Shown here: positions 9,301 to 16,487 of the stretch, piece by piece
Position numbering within the stretch: position 1 is the first letter of the stretch
Layout: the number at the start of each line of letters is the position of its first letter
DNA from: Nitrosovibrio sp. Nv17
Lineage (GTDB): Bacteria; Pseudomonadota; Gammaproteobacteria; Burkholderiales; Nitrosomonadaceae
Length of the DNA: 42,589 bases
Direction of reading: 5' to 3'
NCBI RefSeq assembly: GCF_900119085.1
Contig: NZ_FPIQ01000009.1
Location: forward strand, 1-42,589
Position numbers and translations under genes: made by a program
Notes under the pieces: model-generated
What the model saw: only the letters and a program-made list of their open reading frames with translations
The model's database searches: none
What the model was told of the DNA's origin: nothing

Positions 9301-10670
9301 GTCGCGCGGTGCACCCATTCCTCGACGCTGAGGCCCGGTGGCTCCCAGGCCCCGCGCGAATCCAGCCAGCCGCCGAGCGCGCTCAGCATCATCAGGTTGG
9401 TGTCGAGCGGCGCCGGCTCGTAGCCGCTCACGCTGAAGTTCGACGAGAGGTGGGCGATCTGGTAGCGGTCGAAATTGTCGAGCGTGGTGCGGAAGGGATG
9501 GGTATCGGGATCGGGGAGATCGGCAGTCGAGGGCCAGTCGCTCTTCATGGCCGGCGTGGCGGCCTCGATCCCCTCTCCCGCGAGCGCCCAGATGGCGCGC
9601 GTCGTCCGGTCGTCATCCGGATAGGGCGGTTCGATCGCGGAGCCGTCGGCCTGGGGAGCGACCAGGCGGGAATGCCAGAGCTCGGTGCGGCCTGTCGCGG
9701 CGGAGGTGACGGGATTCGCCGCATGGCGCCAGCGCGTGTCCGCATGGGGCGACAGGATTAGCCGCCACGGCATCTCGATCGAGGTGACGGTGGCACCCGG
9801 GGGGCGCGGCCTGGCGGCGGCAATGACAGGGCCGGTGTCGATGACCGCGTCGGGCCGGATGGCGCTCGCCTTGACGCCGAGGCCACCGGCCGACTGCCGC
9901 AGCCGGAGCGTCGCGACGTCGCCCTGGGCGGCGCCGATCCGCAGCGTGTTGACCGCAAGGCTGGCGAGGGCGGCGCGCTGCTTGACGGTCGCGCCCCGCA
10001 CGATGGCCGCCTGGAAGAGGTCGGCCACGCGTACGAGCCGCCTGCGCCCCCGGCGGGGCCGTGCATTCGTGGCCACGCTCGGCTGGAGCGTGCGGCATGC
10101 CTCGAGGATCGCCGGCAGCGTATAGTCGATCTCGAAGCCGTTGGGCACGACGAAGACAAGGCGGGATTCATCGGCGATGCGCGCGCGCACCGGCGGCTTG
10201 CGCAGCGGCTCCGAGCCGCCGCCACTGGGCTCGGGCTTGTCCTTGGCGTCGGGATGCGGGTGCGCGCCGCCGACGTCCTCCGGTTTCTGGAGAGCGGGCG
10301 GCCGCACCTCGAAAAAGGTCTCCTCGGCGAAGGATTGCGGCGGGAAGTGGAGGATCAGGTGGGCGGTGCCGGTTCCCTGCTTGCGAAGCCGCGGCGGGCT
10401 GCCCGGCACGATTTCCAGGTTGCGGATCTCGATGCGCAGCGCGACCAGATCCTCCGCCCGGACGACGGGCCGGCCGGGCCGGTTGCGCTCGAATAGGTTG
10501 CGCGTGAAATCGGGCCTGAGGGGAAAGGGGATGAAGTCATCGACCACCTGCACCAGTCCGATGCCGTCGGTTGCCAGGATCGGCCGGTCGAGGCTGATCG
10601 GCGTCGCCGGCGATGAACCCGTGTCGATGCGCCGTCCTGAGGATCGATCGTTTCCGGGATTGCTCGCCAT
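6348..10670 (-). CDS. Giant protein of unknown function (1440 aa), first gene of operon
   Basis: No family is recognised with confidence. Three regions can be seen. Residues 1-810 are mixed and beta-rich without a signal peptide. Residues ~815-1090 are strongly helical with heptad-like Ala/Leu spacing (e.g. QPVRAAIDALVQALDDLASRVAQLATL), suggesting a long coiled-coil or helical bundle. Residues ~1090-1400 are alternating strands such as VWIFGGGGFFGVTIDPHGVQ and GYFRLGGHVNVLGIITASLELYLELRYE, which resemble an amphipathic beta groove or beta-solenoid, somewhat like DUF6603-type proteins (a guess from memory). It precedes the 1548-aa gene by 14 bases. No clear Shine-Dalgarno precedes ATG 10670. 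Confidence 0.85.
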   Translation of the reverse strand: MASNPGNDRSSGRRIDTGSSPATPISLDRPILATDGIGLVQVVDDFIPFPLRPDFTRNLFERNRPGRPVVRAEDLVALRIEIRNLEIVPGSPPRLRKQGTGTAHLILHFPPQSFAEETFFEVRPPALQKPEDVGGAHPHPDAKDKPEPSGGGSEPLRKPPVRARIADESRLVFVVPNGFEIDYTLPAILEACRTLQPSVATNARPRRGRRRLVRVADLFQAAIVRGATVKQRAALASLAVNTLRIGAAQGDVATLRLRQSAGGLGVKASAIRPDAVIDTGPVIAAARPRPPGATVTSIEMPWRLILSPHADTRWRHAANPVTSAATGRTELWHSRLVAPQADGSAIEPPYPDDDRTTRAIWALAGEGIEAATPAMKSDWPSTADLPDPDTHPFRTTLDNFDRYQIAHLSSNFSVSGYEPAPLDTNLMMLSALGGWLDSRGAWEPPGLSVEEWVHRATMGRDHYVRVVYRGFLFPFGHRVSLVKVSERKFHNGRATAEQEPGNAAYLRQRLFIVIREKERTYDDAAFLDAGNGAVVFAWQFPFSRVRILTETTPDLDDPATAPSSILGQLMFWPHVGGQPFRFQCAATDLDGRRVVFDLPMIFIDNTRACPRYFDNASGKLKPDFATAESNAVLAVQAYDAKGPAYHSAPLDMQRVALAASLKSGDTTVQVETMRFGGVAEPGNQSLRNVSDQLNRPLWVPRMVETAARIGPIAHLSGRQQSTVLTYNAEFLRVGFDPGATGNRGEVFLDVKPGSGPNLDFSEQGDRSGGFMQPNLKPAALSRLAGPVMSDPAKFIKGEMPKGAGFPTSISDLPLPLLFGCIPLGDIIEAVANLTTEPEKVPKFASETSTKVESFVNDLVRLYGFVTDLASQPGSIADAAVAAFKATLADLVDQSQACAAAQVQPVRAAIDALVQALDDLASRVAQLATLTLDSAVAAPELASLPASIAQARARVADVKAAANASPGGVSLPAGLRQGVLNAAARLDAFLADLEKLQALITAGKALWDALDGIVGNPQTLSNLLGDPGALEAKVTVLAGEIGTFRTALGGFNLLDGAPRKAILDALTLVEELLGGVGDLLQLIEGLTGDELTIRFDWNPKIDSWWLPGVSHSEDPIFRAHDKKGLIVAVEAKVKKNGSEGPKIGVVCGLKHFDLVLIAPASFLELNFEKIEFSIDSAAKMNVDVLLSDIKFVGPLSFVETLRDLIPLDGFSDPPYLDITPQGIDAGFDIALPSITVGVLNLSNLSLGAGFTVPFIGQPLSVRFNFCRREQPFLLTVWIFGGGGFFGVTIDPHGVQILEAAFEFGAGISIDFGVASGGVHVMAGIYFRMEQDAASLTGYFRLGGHVNVLGIITASLELYLELRYEFQSGKCVGKAELTIEISLFIFSGSVTITCERKFSGANGDPTLRQMLGLDATLPLADELAQIGAATEYAWRDHIEAFA

Positions 10671-10828
10671 CGGGATTGTCCAATCGGAGGAGGGAGAGGG
10701 GACATCCGCCCGTCGCCGGCGGATTCGCTTTCACGTTGAGGGAGGCGCGCAGGGGTCGCTCGGAAATCCTTCTGGATCGGGAAGGCCGCCCGTGCCGGAG
10801 ACCCGGTGCGAAATACCACGATATGACA

Positions 10829-10857
10829 AAGGTAATTCCAATTTCCAGGGGTGTCAA
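10829..10857 (-). promoter_or_regulatory. Candidate sigma-70 promoter of the giant-protein operon
   Basis: On the minus strand a perfect -35 TTGACA is followed after 17 bases by TACCTT as a weak -10. The predicted start near 10822 gives a leader of about 150 bases before ATG 10670. A second TTGACA lies about 20 bases further upstream. Hexamer matches only; not proven. Confidence 0.35.
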
Positions 10858-11454
10858 GGGGTGGCGGATAATGTCAAGCCGGAGTGGAGATGCCCGGTTC
10901 ATGCAGGATGGCGGGGCCGGCATCCCTCCTGGAACGGGCACCGGGAAAGCGGGTGCAGCCATGCGGGCAATCCGGCCCGGTAAAGATTGTCTTGACCATC
11001 GATCCGGCCGCCCGCTCGCGCGACAGGATGCGCCCGATGGTGCGCTGGATGCCCCTCGAATCGCTCCATCGCTGCAATTCGTCGCGGATCAGTCGCGTAA
11101 CAGCCACGGCCATGCCGACGAAGCGAGTTTCGCAGCGCAGAACCGCATGGCGCGAAGAAGGGGGGGTTCGGCGGGCGTCGGCGCCGCCGCTGCCGTTTCC
11201 TCAATTTTCCATTGTGGTTTTGGGTTTCTGGTTCGTCCTGTACTCAGGTGCAGAAACTTCGCATCCGGGTTCGTCATGGGGTGCCGTATCGCACGGCTTG
11301 CCGGATGAAATCAACCATATTCCGCATCAATGCCACGGGTTTTCTCGCCGGTGTCCGGTCGCATCCCGCCCGCCAGCCCTTTCGGGCAGCCAGCCTGTTG
11401 CCTGACGCGTCGCAGCAATAAACCGTGAATTTCCTTAATATCACTGGAGAACCG
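10858..11454. other. Intergenic stretch between divergent giant operon and PEP-CTERM gene
   Basis: About 600 bases without a convincing gene. Short frames on both strands lack ribosome binding sites and have arginine-rich, low-information translations. A GGGCCGG/CCGGCCC inverted pair (10914-10920 and 10972-10978) could fold, but has no T-run. Promoters for the divergent genes must lie here; only the one for the giant operon could be suggested. Confidence 0.4.
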
Positions 11455-12108
11455 ATGATGAAAAAGCGATTTCTGAGCCGTACCTTCTGTGTTCTGGCCT
11501 TGCTGGCGCCCGGAATAGGCGGGGCGGCGGTTACTTATGACGAAGCGGTGAATGGCGATTTTGCCAATGCAAACCTGGCGTCGACCGGAATCAGTCCGGG
11601 AACGTTCGCGGGCGTGCTGGCGGACGGCATCAATACCATCAAGGGCGCTTTTGGAAACTCGACTGCGCCCGTCAGGGATACCGATGTGTTCAGTTTCACC
11701 ATTCCCGCCGGGTATCAGCTCACGGCCATTGATTTGGCCTTCACGACCCTGAGCGGCGATTCGGGGGGCGGCGCCTATTTCGGCATCCAGGGCGGCCTGA
11801 ACATTGGCACCGGAATTTCCACGGTCGGCTCCAATCTCAGCAACGCGTTGGTCAGCGACAGCGGCGATCTTCTCGCCAGTTTCGCCGCCGGCCCCGAGTT
11901 TGGGGGCACGGGCCTCGCCGCACCGCTGGGGGCGGGCGACTACACGATCTTCCTGTCGGAAACAGCGGCAGTCGTGGGATACAGCATGGACTTCGCAGTG
12001 AGTGCGGTCAACCCCGTGCCGGAGCCCGGCGAGTGGGCGATGCTGTTGGCTGGACTGGCGCTGATCGGTGGAATGGCCCGTTCCGGAAAAACCGGATTCC
12101 GCGCATAG
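11455..12108 (+). CDS. PEP-CTERM exported protein
   Basis: A 217-aa secreted protein. It has an N-terminal signal peptide (MMKKRFLSRT charged start, then CVLALLAPGIGGAAV) and a C-terminal VPEPGEWAMLLAGLALIGG sorting signal followed by a basic tail (ARSGKTGFR), the PEP-CTERM signal read by exosortase. The central part is Gly/Ser/Thr-rich and beta-like, resembling bacterial pre-peptidase-type domains (DVFSFTIPAGYQLTAIDLAFT ... GAGDYTIFLSE). The start ATG is taken at 11455, 8 bases after GGAGA; the next codon is also ATG. Such proteins are exported, processed and often linked to exopolysaccharide. No exosortase gene lies in the window. Confidence 0.85.
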   Translation: MMKKRFLSRTFCVLALLAPGIGGAAVTYDEAVNGDFANANLASTGISPGTFAGVLADGINTIKGAFGNSTAPVRDTDVFSFTIPAGYQLTAIDLAFTTLSGDSGGGAYFGIQGGLNIGTGISTVGSNLSNALVSDSGDLLASFAAGPEFGGTGLAAPLGAGDYTIFLSETAAVVGYSMDFAVSAVNPVPEPGEWAMLLAGLALIGGMARSGKTGFRA

Positions 12109-12180
12109 AGTGGATTCAAACGGGGGCCTGTGGAAGCTTGTTTCGTGGCTGCGTTGCTGCGCAAAAAAGTAGCAGGGATA

Positions 12181-12704
12181 GGATGAGTGGAGCGCAACGC
12201 AAGCCATCGCTTGTCCAGGGCGGCGTTTGATGGGTTACGCGTTGCTCCACCCATCCTGCGGATGGGGCGGATAGCGGGTGGGATGGTTGGAGTGAAACGG
12301 AACCCATCGCTTGTCCGGGGCGGTGTTTGATGGGTTACGCGTCGCTCCACCCATCCTGCGGATGGGGCGGATAGCGGGTGGGATGGTTGGAGTGAAGCGC
12401 AAGCCATCGCTTGTCGGGGGCGGTGTTTGATGGGTTACGCGTTGCTCCACCCATCCTACGGATGCGGCGGGTAGTCGGTAGCCGGTAGGACGGGTGGAAT
12501 GAAATGCAACCCATCCATCGCTTGTCCAGGCGGTGTTTGATGGGTTACGCGTTGCTCCACCCATCCTGCGGATGCGGCGGGTAGTCGGTAGTCGGTAGGA
12601 TGGGTGGAGTGAAACGGAACCCATCGCTTGTCCGGGGCGGTGTTTGATGGGTTACGCGTCGCTCCACCCATCCTGCGGATAGGGCGGGTAGCGGGTGATG
12701 CGTT
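12181..12704. repeat. Tandem block of ~100-110-bp repeats with palindromic core
   Basis: Units beginning GATGGGTTACGCG start at 12229, 12329, 12429, 12539 and 12646, giving periods of 100, 100, 110 and 107 bases. Each holds the palindrome core (GATGGGTTACGCGTTGCTCC ... CCCATCC), a GGATGGGGCGG or GGATGCGGCGG spacer, a second arm GGATGGNTGGAGTGAA and the CCATCGCTTGTC segment. A partial unit opens the block at 12181. The core is the same family as the dispersed repeats, here amplified head to tail. It fills most of the gap between the PEP-CTERM gene and amoC; translations of this block are repeat artefacts. Confidence 0.9.
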
Positions 12705-12838
12705 TTCTCCCTGGGACGCCGATCGGGAAAATACCGGCTGCCGGCAGCGGGAAGGGCATCCCCGCCGGATTGCACGAACATAGGTGGTATGGCCAGCCAT
12801 TATGACGGAAAATCCGGCGGCGCGAGAGCCGAAGGAGG

Positions 12839-12891
12839 CCCGGCACCGCCCCCTTTCCTCGTCGGCTACGGAGAAGGGAAGCGGTGCCGGG
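12839..12891 (-). terminator. Strong stem-loop just downstream of amoC
   Basis: An 11-bp perfect outer stem (CCCGGCACCGC at 12839-12849 with GCGGTGCCGGG at 12881-12891) encloses a partly paired inner stem and a loop. It begins 13 bases after the amoC stop codon. There is no T-run after it on the minus strand, so it may stabilise the transcript 3' end instead of acting as an intrinsic terminator. Confidence 0.55.
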
Positions 12892-12904
12892 GATTGCCGC
12901 GGAA

Positions 12905-13714
12905 TCAGATCCGGTTCAGGATGGCCCTGCTCTGGCGATTCCAGACCACGTCGGTCAGGTTGGAGAAGCGGGTGATCATCTGCGCCGCGATGCCGCCCGC
13001 GAACAGGCCCGACCAGCTGAGGATCACGAAGCCCCAGTGCAGCGGTGCGCTGAACAGTTCCTCCATGAACCAGAAGGCGTGGCCCCACTCGTTGAAGCCG
13101 ACGTTGGGCAGGATCATCAGCGGGCCTGCGATCGCCATCACCAGCGGGAACGAGGTGCCCCGCGCGTACAGCGGCAAGCGGGTCTTGGCGTACAGGAAGG
13201 TGGCCACGCCGCAGGTGATGTACATCGGGAAGGAGCCGTAGAACACGACGATATGGCTGGGGGTGAAGCTGGTGTCGCGGATGATGACCTGGTGCCACGA
13301 GGCATCCTGCTCGGTGAAGAAGCTGCCGCCCCAGTAGACGCCGAAGAGGTAGATGCCCGCCCACATGAGCAGATAGAAGTTGCGCTTGATCTCCAGCTTG
13401 GGGTCGAGATTGTCCAGCTGCTCCATGGTATCGCGCGTTTTCCAGATCCAGCCCCAGGTGACCAGGGCGAAGATCGGCATGACGATCATGTGCACCCGCC
13501 ACAGGCCCATCCAGACCTTCTCGAACTCGGGTTCCATGGAATCCATGCCATGGGAATAGGCGAAGGTGCGCTGGTACCAGACCCAGAATATTGCCACTGC
13601 CAGCATCGCCAGCAGTCCCATCTTGTAATACCTCGAATCGTACCACAGCGACATGCCGTGGTCGCGATCCGCTTCGACAGTTGCCGCCCTGGCGGCTTTT
13701 AATGTCGTTGACAT
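12905..13714 (-). CDS. amoC: Ammonia monooxygenase subunit C (orphan copy)
   Basis: A 269-aa integral membrane protein, full length for AmoC and very like the Nitrosomonas/Nitrosospira protein: [92 protein letters not shown]. The copper ligands known from PmoC/AmoC are intact (Asp137, His141, His154). Several membrane helices are visible. AmoC is part of the copper monooxygenase that oxidises ammonia to hydroxylamine. No amoA or amoB flanks it, so it is a singleton copy like those in betaproteobacterial ammonia oxidisers, where they are linked to stress or recovery. Start ATG 13714 is preferred over ATG 13720 since GGAGGT abuts the latter and lies 6 bases before the former. Confidence 0.95.
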   Translation of the reverse strand: MSTTLKAARAATVEADRDHGMSLWYDSRYYKMGLLAMLAVAIFWVWYQRTFAYSHGMDSMEPEFEKVWMGLWRVHMIVMPIFALVTWGWIWKTRDTMEQLDNLDPKLEIKRNFYLLMWAGIYLFGVYWGGSFFTEQDASWHQVIIRDTSFTPSHIVVFYGSFPMYITCGVATFLYAKTRLPLYARGTSFPLVMAIAGPLMILPNVGFNEWGHAFWFMEELFSAPLHWGFVILSWSGLFAGGIAAQMITRFSNLTDVVWNRQSRAILNRI

Positions 13715-13752
13715 TTTCATACCTCCATTTCGTCTCGTTGAGAGAATTGCTG

Positions 13753-13841
13753 CTGGACGGATGTTCAGAGTCCGAATAACCGGCATTGCGCCGCTGGACA
13801 GGTACTCAGAGTCCTATACACTGGACGAGTGGTCAGAGTCC
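13753..13841 (-). promoter_or_regulatory. Three copies of a 21-bp element upstream of amoC
   Basis: CTGGAC-N6-TCAGAGTCC (as read on the plus strand) occurs at 13753-13773, 13794-13814 and 13821-13841, with the 6-base spacer length kept exactly while the spacer sequence differs. Each copy carries GGAC and GTCC half-sites, so it may bind a dimer. The copies start 41 and 27 bases apart and the nearest ends about 40 bases from the amoC start. Probable operator or activator sites; no known factor is recognised. Confidence 0.55.
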
Positions 13842-14233
13842 TCGCTTGCGGGGGACGAATCGTCGAAGCCCCGGAAGGTGATTCCATGCTAATCCCCTCA
13901 TTGCCAAAAGGGTATGGGGGGAACCCTGATTCTCTACTAAGGAGAACCCTTATATCCATGCGGCGGAACCGGCAACGGCCACGCCCTCCGATCCGGGCGC
14001 CTTCCGCCTCGTTGCCGGCAGCTTCGGCCTCAAGGGTTTCGAGGGATGCGCCGTCGCTCATCACGCCGACGGCATTGCCTGATTTCGGGTCCGCAACCGC
14101 GGATGCCGGCCGTCCGCGGCCCAGTATCGTTGTCTTTCCTCTTGCGGTCTTGCGGTTCAGCGGCCAAGATCGGACTGGACCGATCGGTCTACATATGCAG
14201 GATGTCGGTGCCGTCGTGATATTTTGAGCCGGA
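13842..14233. other. Intergenic stretch between amoC and the 113-aa gene
   Basis: About 390 bases without a convincing gene. It contains GAACCCT twice and an AAGGGT/ACCCTT inverted pair near 13908-13952. The short frames crossing it have no usable ribosome binding site and no recognisable protein pattern. Confidence 0.35.
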
Positions 14234-14575
14234 GTGCCTGTTCATCAACCGGAGGGGAATCGCGCAGATCCGCCGGCTTTCATGGAACGTCCGGTTGCTT
14301 CATTCGAGATCGACCCCATCAAGGAGCCGCTCGCCCGCTCCGGATTCAGGCGGATCGACATTTCGGTTCAGGGTCAGGAGCACGACATCCTGGATGTGAC
14401 GGCTTTCGCGCGGGGACTCGTGTTCAGTCCCCTCGTAGAGAAAATCAGGGAGCGCGGCACGGTCGATGCGGAGGAGATCGTGGAGGCATTGGCGGCGATA
14501 CCGGCGAGGGATCAAGGTTCGAATCCCGCGCGCCTTCCGATGCAGGCCATCGTGTTCGAGGCGGAAAAACCCTGA
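14234..14575 (+). CDS. Small hypothetical protein
   Basis: A frame of 113 codons from GTG 14234 (97 codons from ATG 14282) with ordinary codon use for this genome. The part from MERPVASFEIDP onward reads like a folded protein: FRRIDISVQGQEHDILDVTAFARGLVFSPLVEKIRERG, then DAEEIVEALAAI. No family is recognised. Neither start has a good ribosome binding site, so the start is uncertain. It is convergent with the sigma-54 regulator gene and 90 bases from its stop. Confidence 0.5.
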   Translation: MPVHQPEGNRADPPAFMERPVASFEIDPIKEPLARSGFRRIDISVQGQEHDILDVTAFARGLVFSPLVEKIRERGTVDAEEIVEALAAIPARDQGSNPARLPMQAIVFEAEKP

Positions 14576-14666
14576 GAGCCGGGTCGTGAGGACGTCGAAT
14601 CCGGCTCGAGTCCCGATCCGATCATGACGATGACATGGCGTCGGCTGGAATCCGGTCCCCCTCCAC

Positions 14667-16226
14667 TCAGGGAACACGGAAATTCATCATGTTGATCCTG
14701 TGCTTCTTCAGCTTGGAGTAAACGGCCCGTGGCGTGATACCCATGCCCTCGGCGACTTTCCTCACGCTGCCGGCGTGCTGTTTCAGGGCTGTCTCGAGGA
14801 ATGCTTTTTCCATCTTGCTGACAGTCTGCTCCCTTTCGTTCCTCCAGTCCTCCCCATGCCGGCTCCTGACCGGCAGCTCCAAGTCCAGCTCGGTCATTTC
14901 CCTGCCATCGACGAACAGGATGCTGCGTTCCAGAGCGTTCTCCAGTTCACGGACATTGCCCGGCCAGTGATAGGCCCGGATTTTCTTCATGACTTCGCGG
15001 CTGACCGATTCCACCTGTTTGTTGTACCGCTTGTTCAGGCGCTGAACGATCAGCTGCACGAGATAGGGCAGATCCTCCGGCCGTTCCACCAGCGGGGGGA
15101 TGCCCAGGCGCACCACATTGATGCGGTAGTAGAGGTCGTTACGGAACAGGTTCCGCTTCACGAGCTCTTCCAGGTTCTGATTGGTCGCCGAGATGATTCT
15201 TACATCAACCGCGCGTGTCTGCCTGCCTCCGACCCGCTCCAGCTCCCCTTCCTGAATCACGCGCAGCAGCCTGGTTTGCGCTGCCGGAGACAGGGAATCG
15301 ATCTCGTCCAGGAACAGGGTGCCGCCTTCGGCCCGCTCGAAATAGCCCTGGTGCACCTCAATGGCCCCCGTGAAGGCTCCTTTTTCATGCCCGAACAGAG
15401 TACTCTCGATCAGGCTCTCGGGAATTGCCCCGCAATTGATCGCGATGAATTCCTTGTGGAAGCGGTCGCTCATCGCGTGTATGGCGCGCGCCACCAGTTC
15501 CTTGCCGACGCCGGTCTGGCCCTGGATCAGGACCGTCGCCAGGGTAGGCGCCACAACCTCGACCGAATGCAGTATTTTCTGCATCGCCGGCGATTTCGCG
15601 ACGATGGCGGGAGGATGATGCTTCTCCGAGACCGCCTTGTTCTTCTTGTGCCAGAGCTTCTGCATGCTGCTCTCTATGCGGCTCTGCAACGCCTTGGCAT
15701 CGCTGATCTGCTTCACCGGCGTGGTGTCGGTGTATTCCATTCCATGGTGTTCTTTCGCCGTCTGCGGATTGGTATGGATGGATACATCGCACCTGCCGTG
15801 CCGGCATGCGATGCTTTTCTTGATGTCCACCTTGGCATAGCCGTAATTCCTGGCGGCGATGCCGCCGAACACGCTGGACGTCATCCTGCACAGTTCGGGG
15901 AAGCGGGTGACCCGCTCGCCGAAGGGACAGCAGGTGTTGGTGACGGTGATGCAGTCCTGGTTGCTGGAGACCAGCAAAAAATTCCCGCCGATGTTGTTCT
16001 TGATGCCGAGTATCAACTCGACATAGCTCTCGGTGTCGAGCCGCTCGCTCTTGCCGGTGTTTTCCCGATAGGTTTCTTCGAAGAAGCAGCCTGCGGTTTG
16101 AGCGATGTGCTCGATGAGCTGCTCGCAATGCTCCTGCCCCTGCTGTTCGCTGGCGTGCATGAGTTCGAGGATGAAGGTCTGCAGGAAGAAATCCGGCGTC
16201 AATTCGGAAAGAGGATCGTTGCTCAT
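14667..16226 (-). CDS. Sigma-54-dependent activator with Cys-rich MetOD1-like sensor domain
   Basis: About 519 aa. Residues ~1-165 form a sensor domain with a Cys-rich core (NTCCPFGERVTRFPELC, then IACRHGRCDVSIHT) like methanogen output domain 1 (MetOD1)/V4R-type domains. A linker leads to a full AAA+ module: Walker A GQTGVGKE, GAFTGA loop for sigma-54 contact, Walker B GGTLFLDEID, RNDLYYRINV and WPGNVRELENALERS. A Fis-type HTH (GSVRKVAEGMGITPRAVYSKLKKHRI) ends the protein. It activates RNA polymerase with sigma-54 and lies divergently from a near-consensus sigma-54 promoter driving the sulfur genes, its likely target. Five conserved-looking Cys suggest sensing of redox, metal or sulfur species (inference). 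An alternative start is ATG 16259; neither has a good ribosome binding site. Confidence 0.88.
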   Translation of the reverse strand: MSNDPLSELTPDFFLQTFILELMHASEQQGQEHCEQLIEHIAQTAGCFFEETYRENTGKSERLDTESYVELILGIKNNIGGNFLLVSSNQDCITVTNTCCPFGERVTRFPELCRMTSSVFGGIAARNYGYAKVDIKKSIACRHGRCDVSIHTNPQTAKEHHGMEYTDTTPVKQISDAKALQSRIESSMQKLWHKKNKAVSEKHHPPAIVAKSPAMQKILHSVEVVAPTLATVLIQGQTGVGKELVARAIHAMSDRFHKEFIAINCGAIPESLIESTLFGHEKGAFTGAIEVHQGYFERAEGGTLFLDEIDSLSPAAQTRLLRVIQEGELERVGGRQTRAVDVRIISATNQNLEELVKRNLFRNDLYYRINVVRLGIPPLVERPEDLPYLVQLIVQRLNKRYNKQVESVSREVMKKIRAYHWPGNVRELENALERSILFVDGREMTELDLELPVRSRHGEDWRNEREQTVSKMEKAFLETALKQHAGSVRKVAEGMGITPRAVYSKLKKHRINMMNFRVP

Positions 16227-16341
16227 GGAATGCGGGAAACATGTGAAATCGGATTTCATTCATTGAAGCACGGCTTCTCGGATATCGCAAGAATTGAAAT
16301 GCAAGACATTGAAAAAAAGAAGGAATGTTTTTGGCACAAGG

Positions 16342-16357
16342 TGGCATGATCCTTGCA
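16342..16357 (+). promoter_or_regulatory. Sigma-54 (-24/-12) promoter of the sulfur operon
   Basis: TGGCATGATCCTTGCA matches the consensus TGGCACG-N4-TTGCW at every fixed position except one (T for C). GG and GC have the required spacing. Transcription would start near 16368, about 120 bases before the first gene. The divergent neighbour encodes a sigma-54 activator, which supports function. Confidence 0.85.
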
Positions 16358-16487
16358 TCGGATTACTTCACCGCAGGACGTTCGCGGTGGAACGGGCTGC
16401 CGGGCCGACCGGCGGCCGAGCCTGGCAAGAATCAGATCACTTCGAGCAAGTGATGGACCGAAACCTTATTAGCGAGGAGACTCAAAA

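Noticed and set aside
6366-9761. Long plus-strand open frame antisense to the 1440-aa gene
   Set aside because: Same reason: composition shadow with no protein-like pattern, and it would end inside the real gene without support.
11270-11295. Possible sigma-54 promoter before the PEP-CTERM gene
   Set aside because: GG and GC are correctly spaced but most other consensus positions fail, unlike the site at 16342.
12181-12704. Tandem block read as a CRISPR array
   Set aside because: Units are 100-110 bases, contain palindromic arms throughout and have no unique spacers of 25-40 bases; no cas genes nearby.
11940-12781. Repetitive frames (VERRVTHQTPP.. type) in the tandem repeat block
   Set aside because: The translation simply follows the DNA repeat and has no ribosome binding site; not a gene.
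13829-14227. Plus-strand frame through the amoC upstream region
   Set aside because: It overlaps the repeated elements, is Arg/Pro/Ser-rich and has no ribosome binding site.
14700-16349. Plus-strand frame antisense to the sigma-54 activator
   Set aside because: The minus strand has all AAA+ motifs; the plus translation has none.
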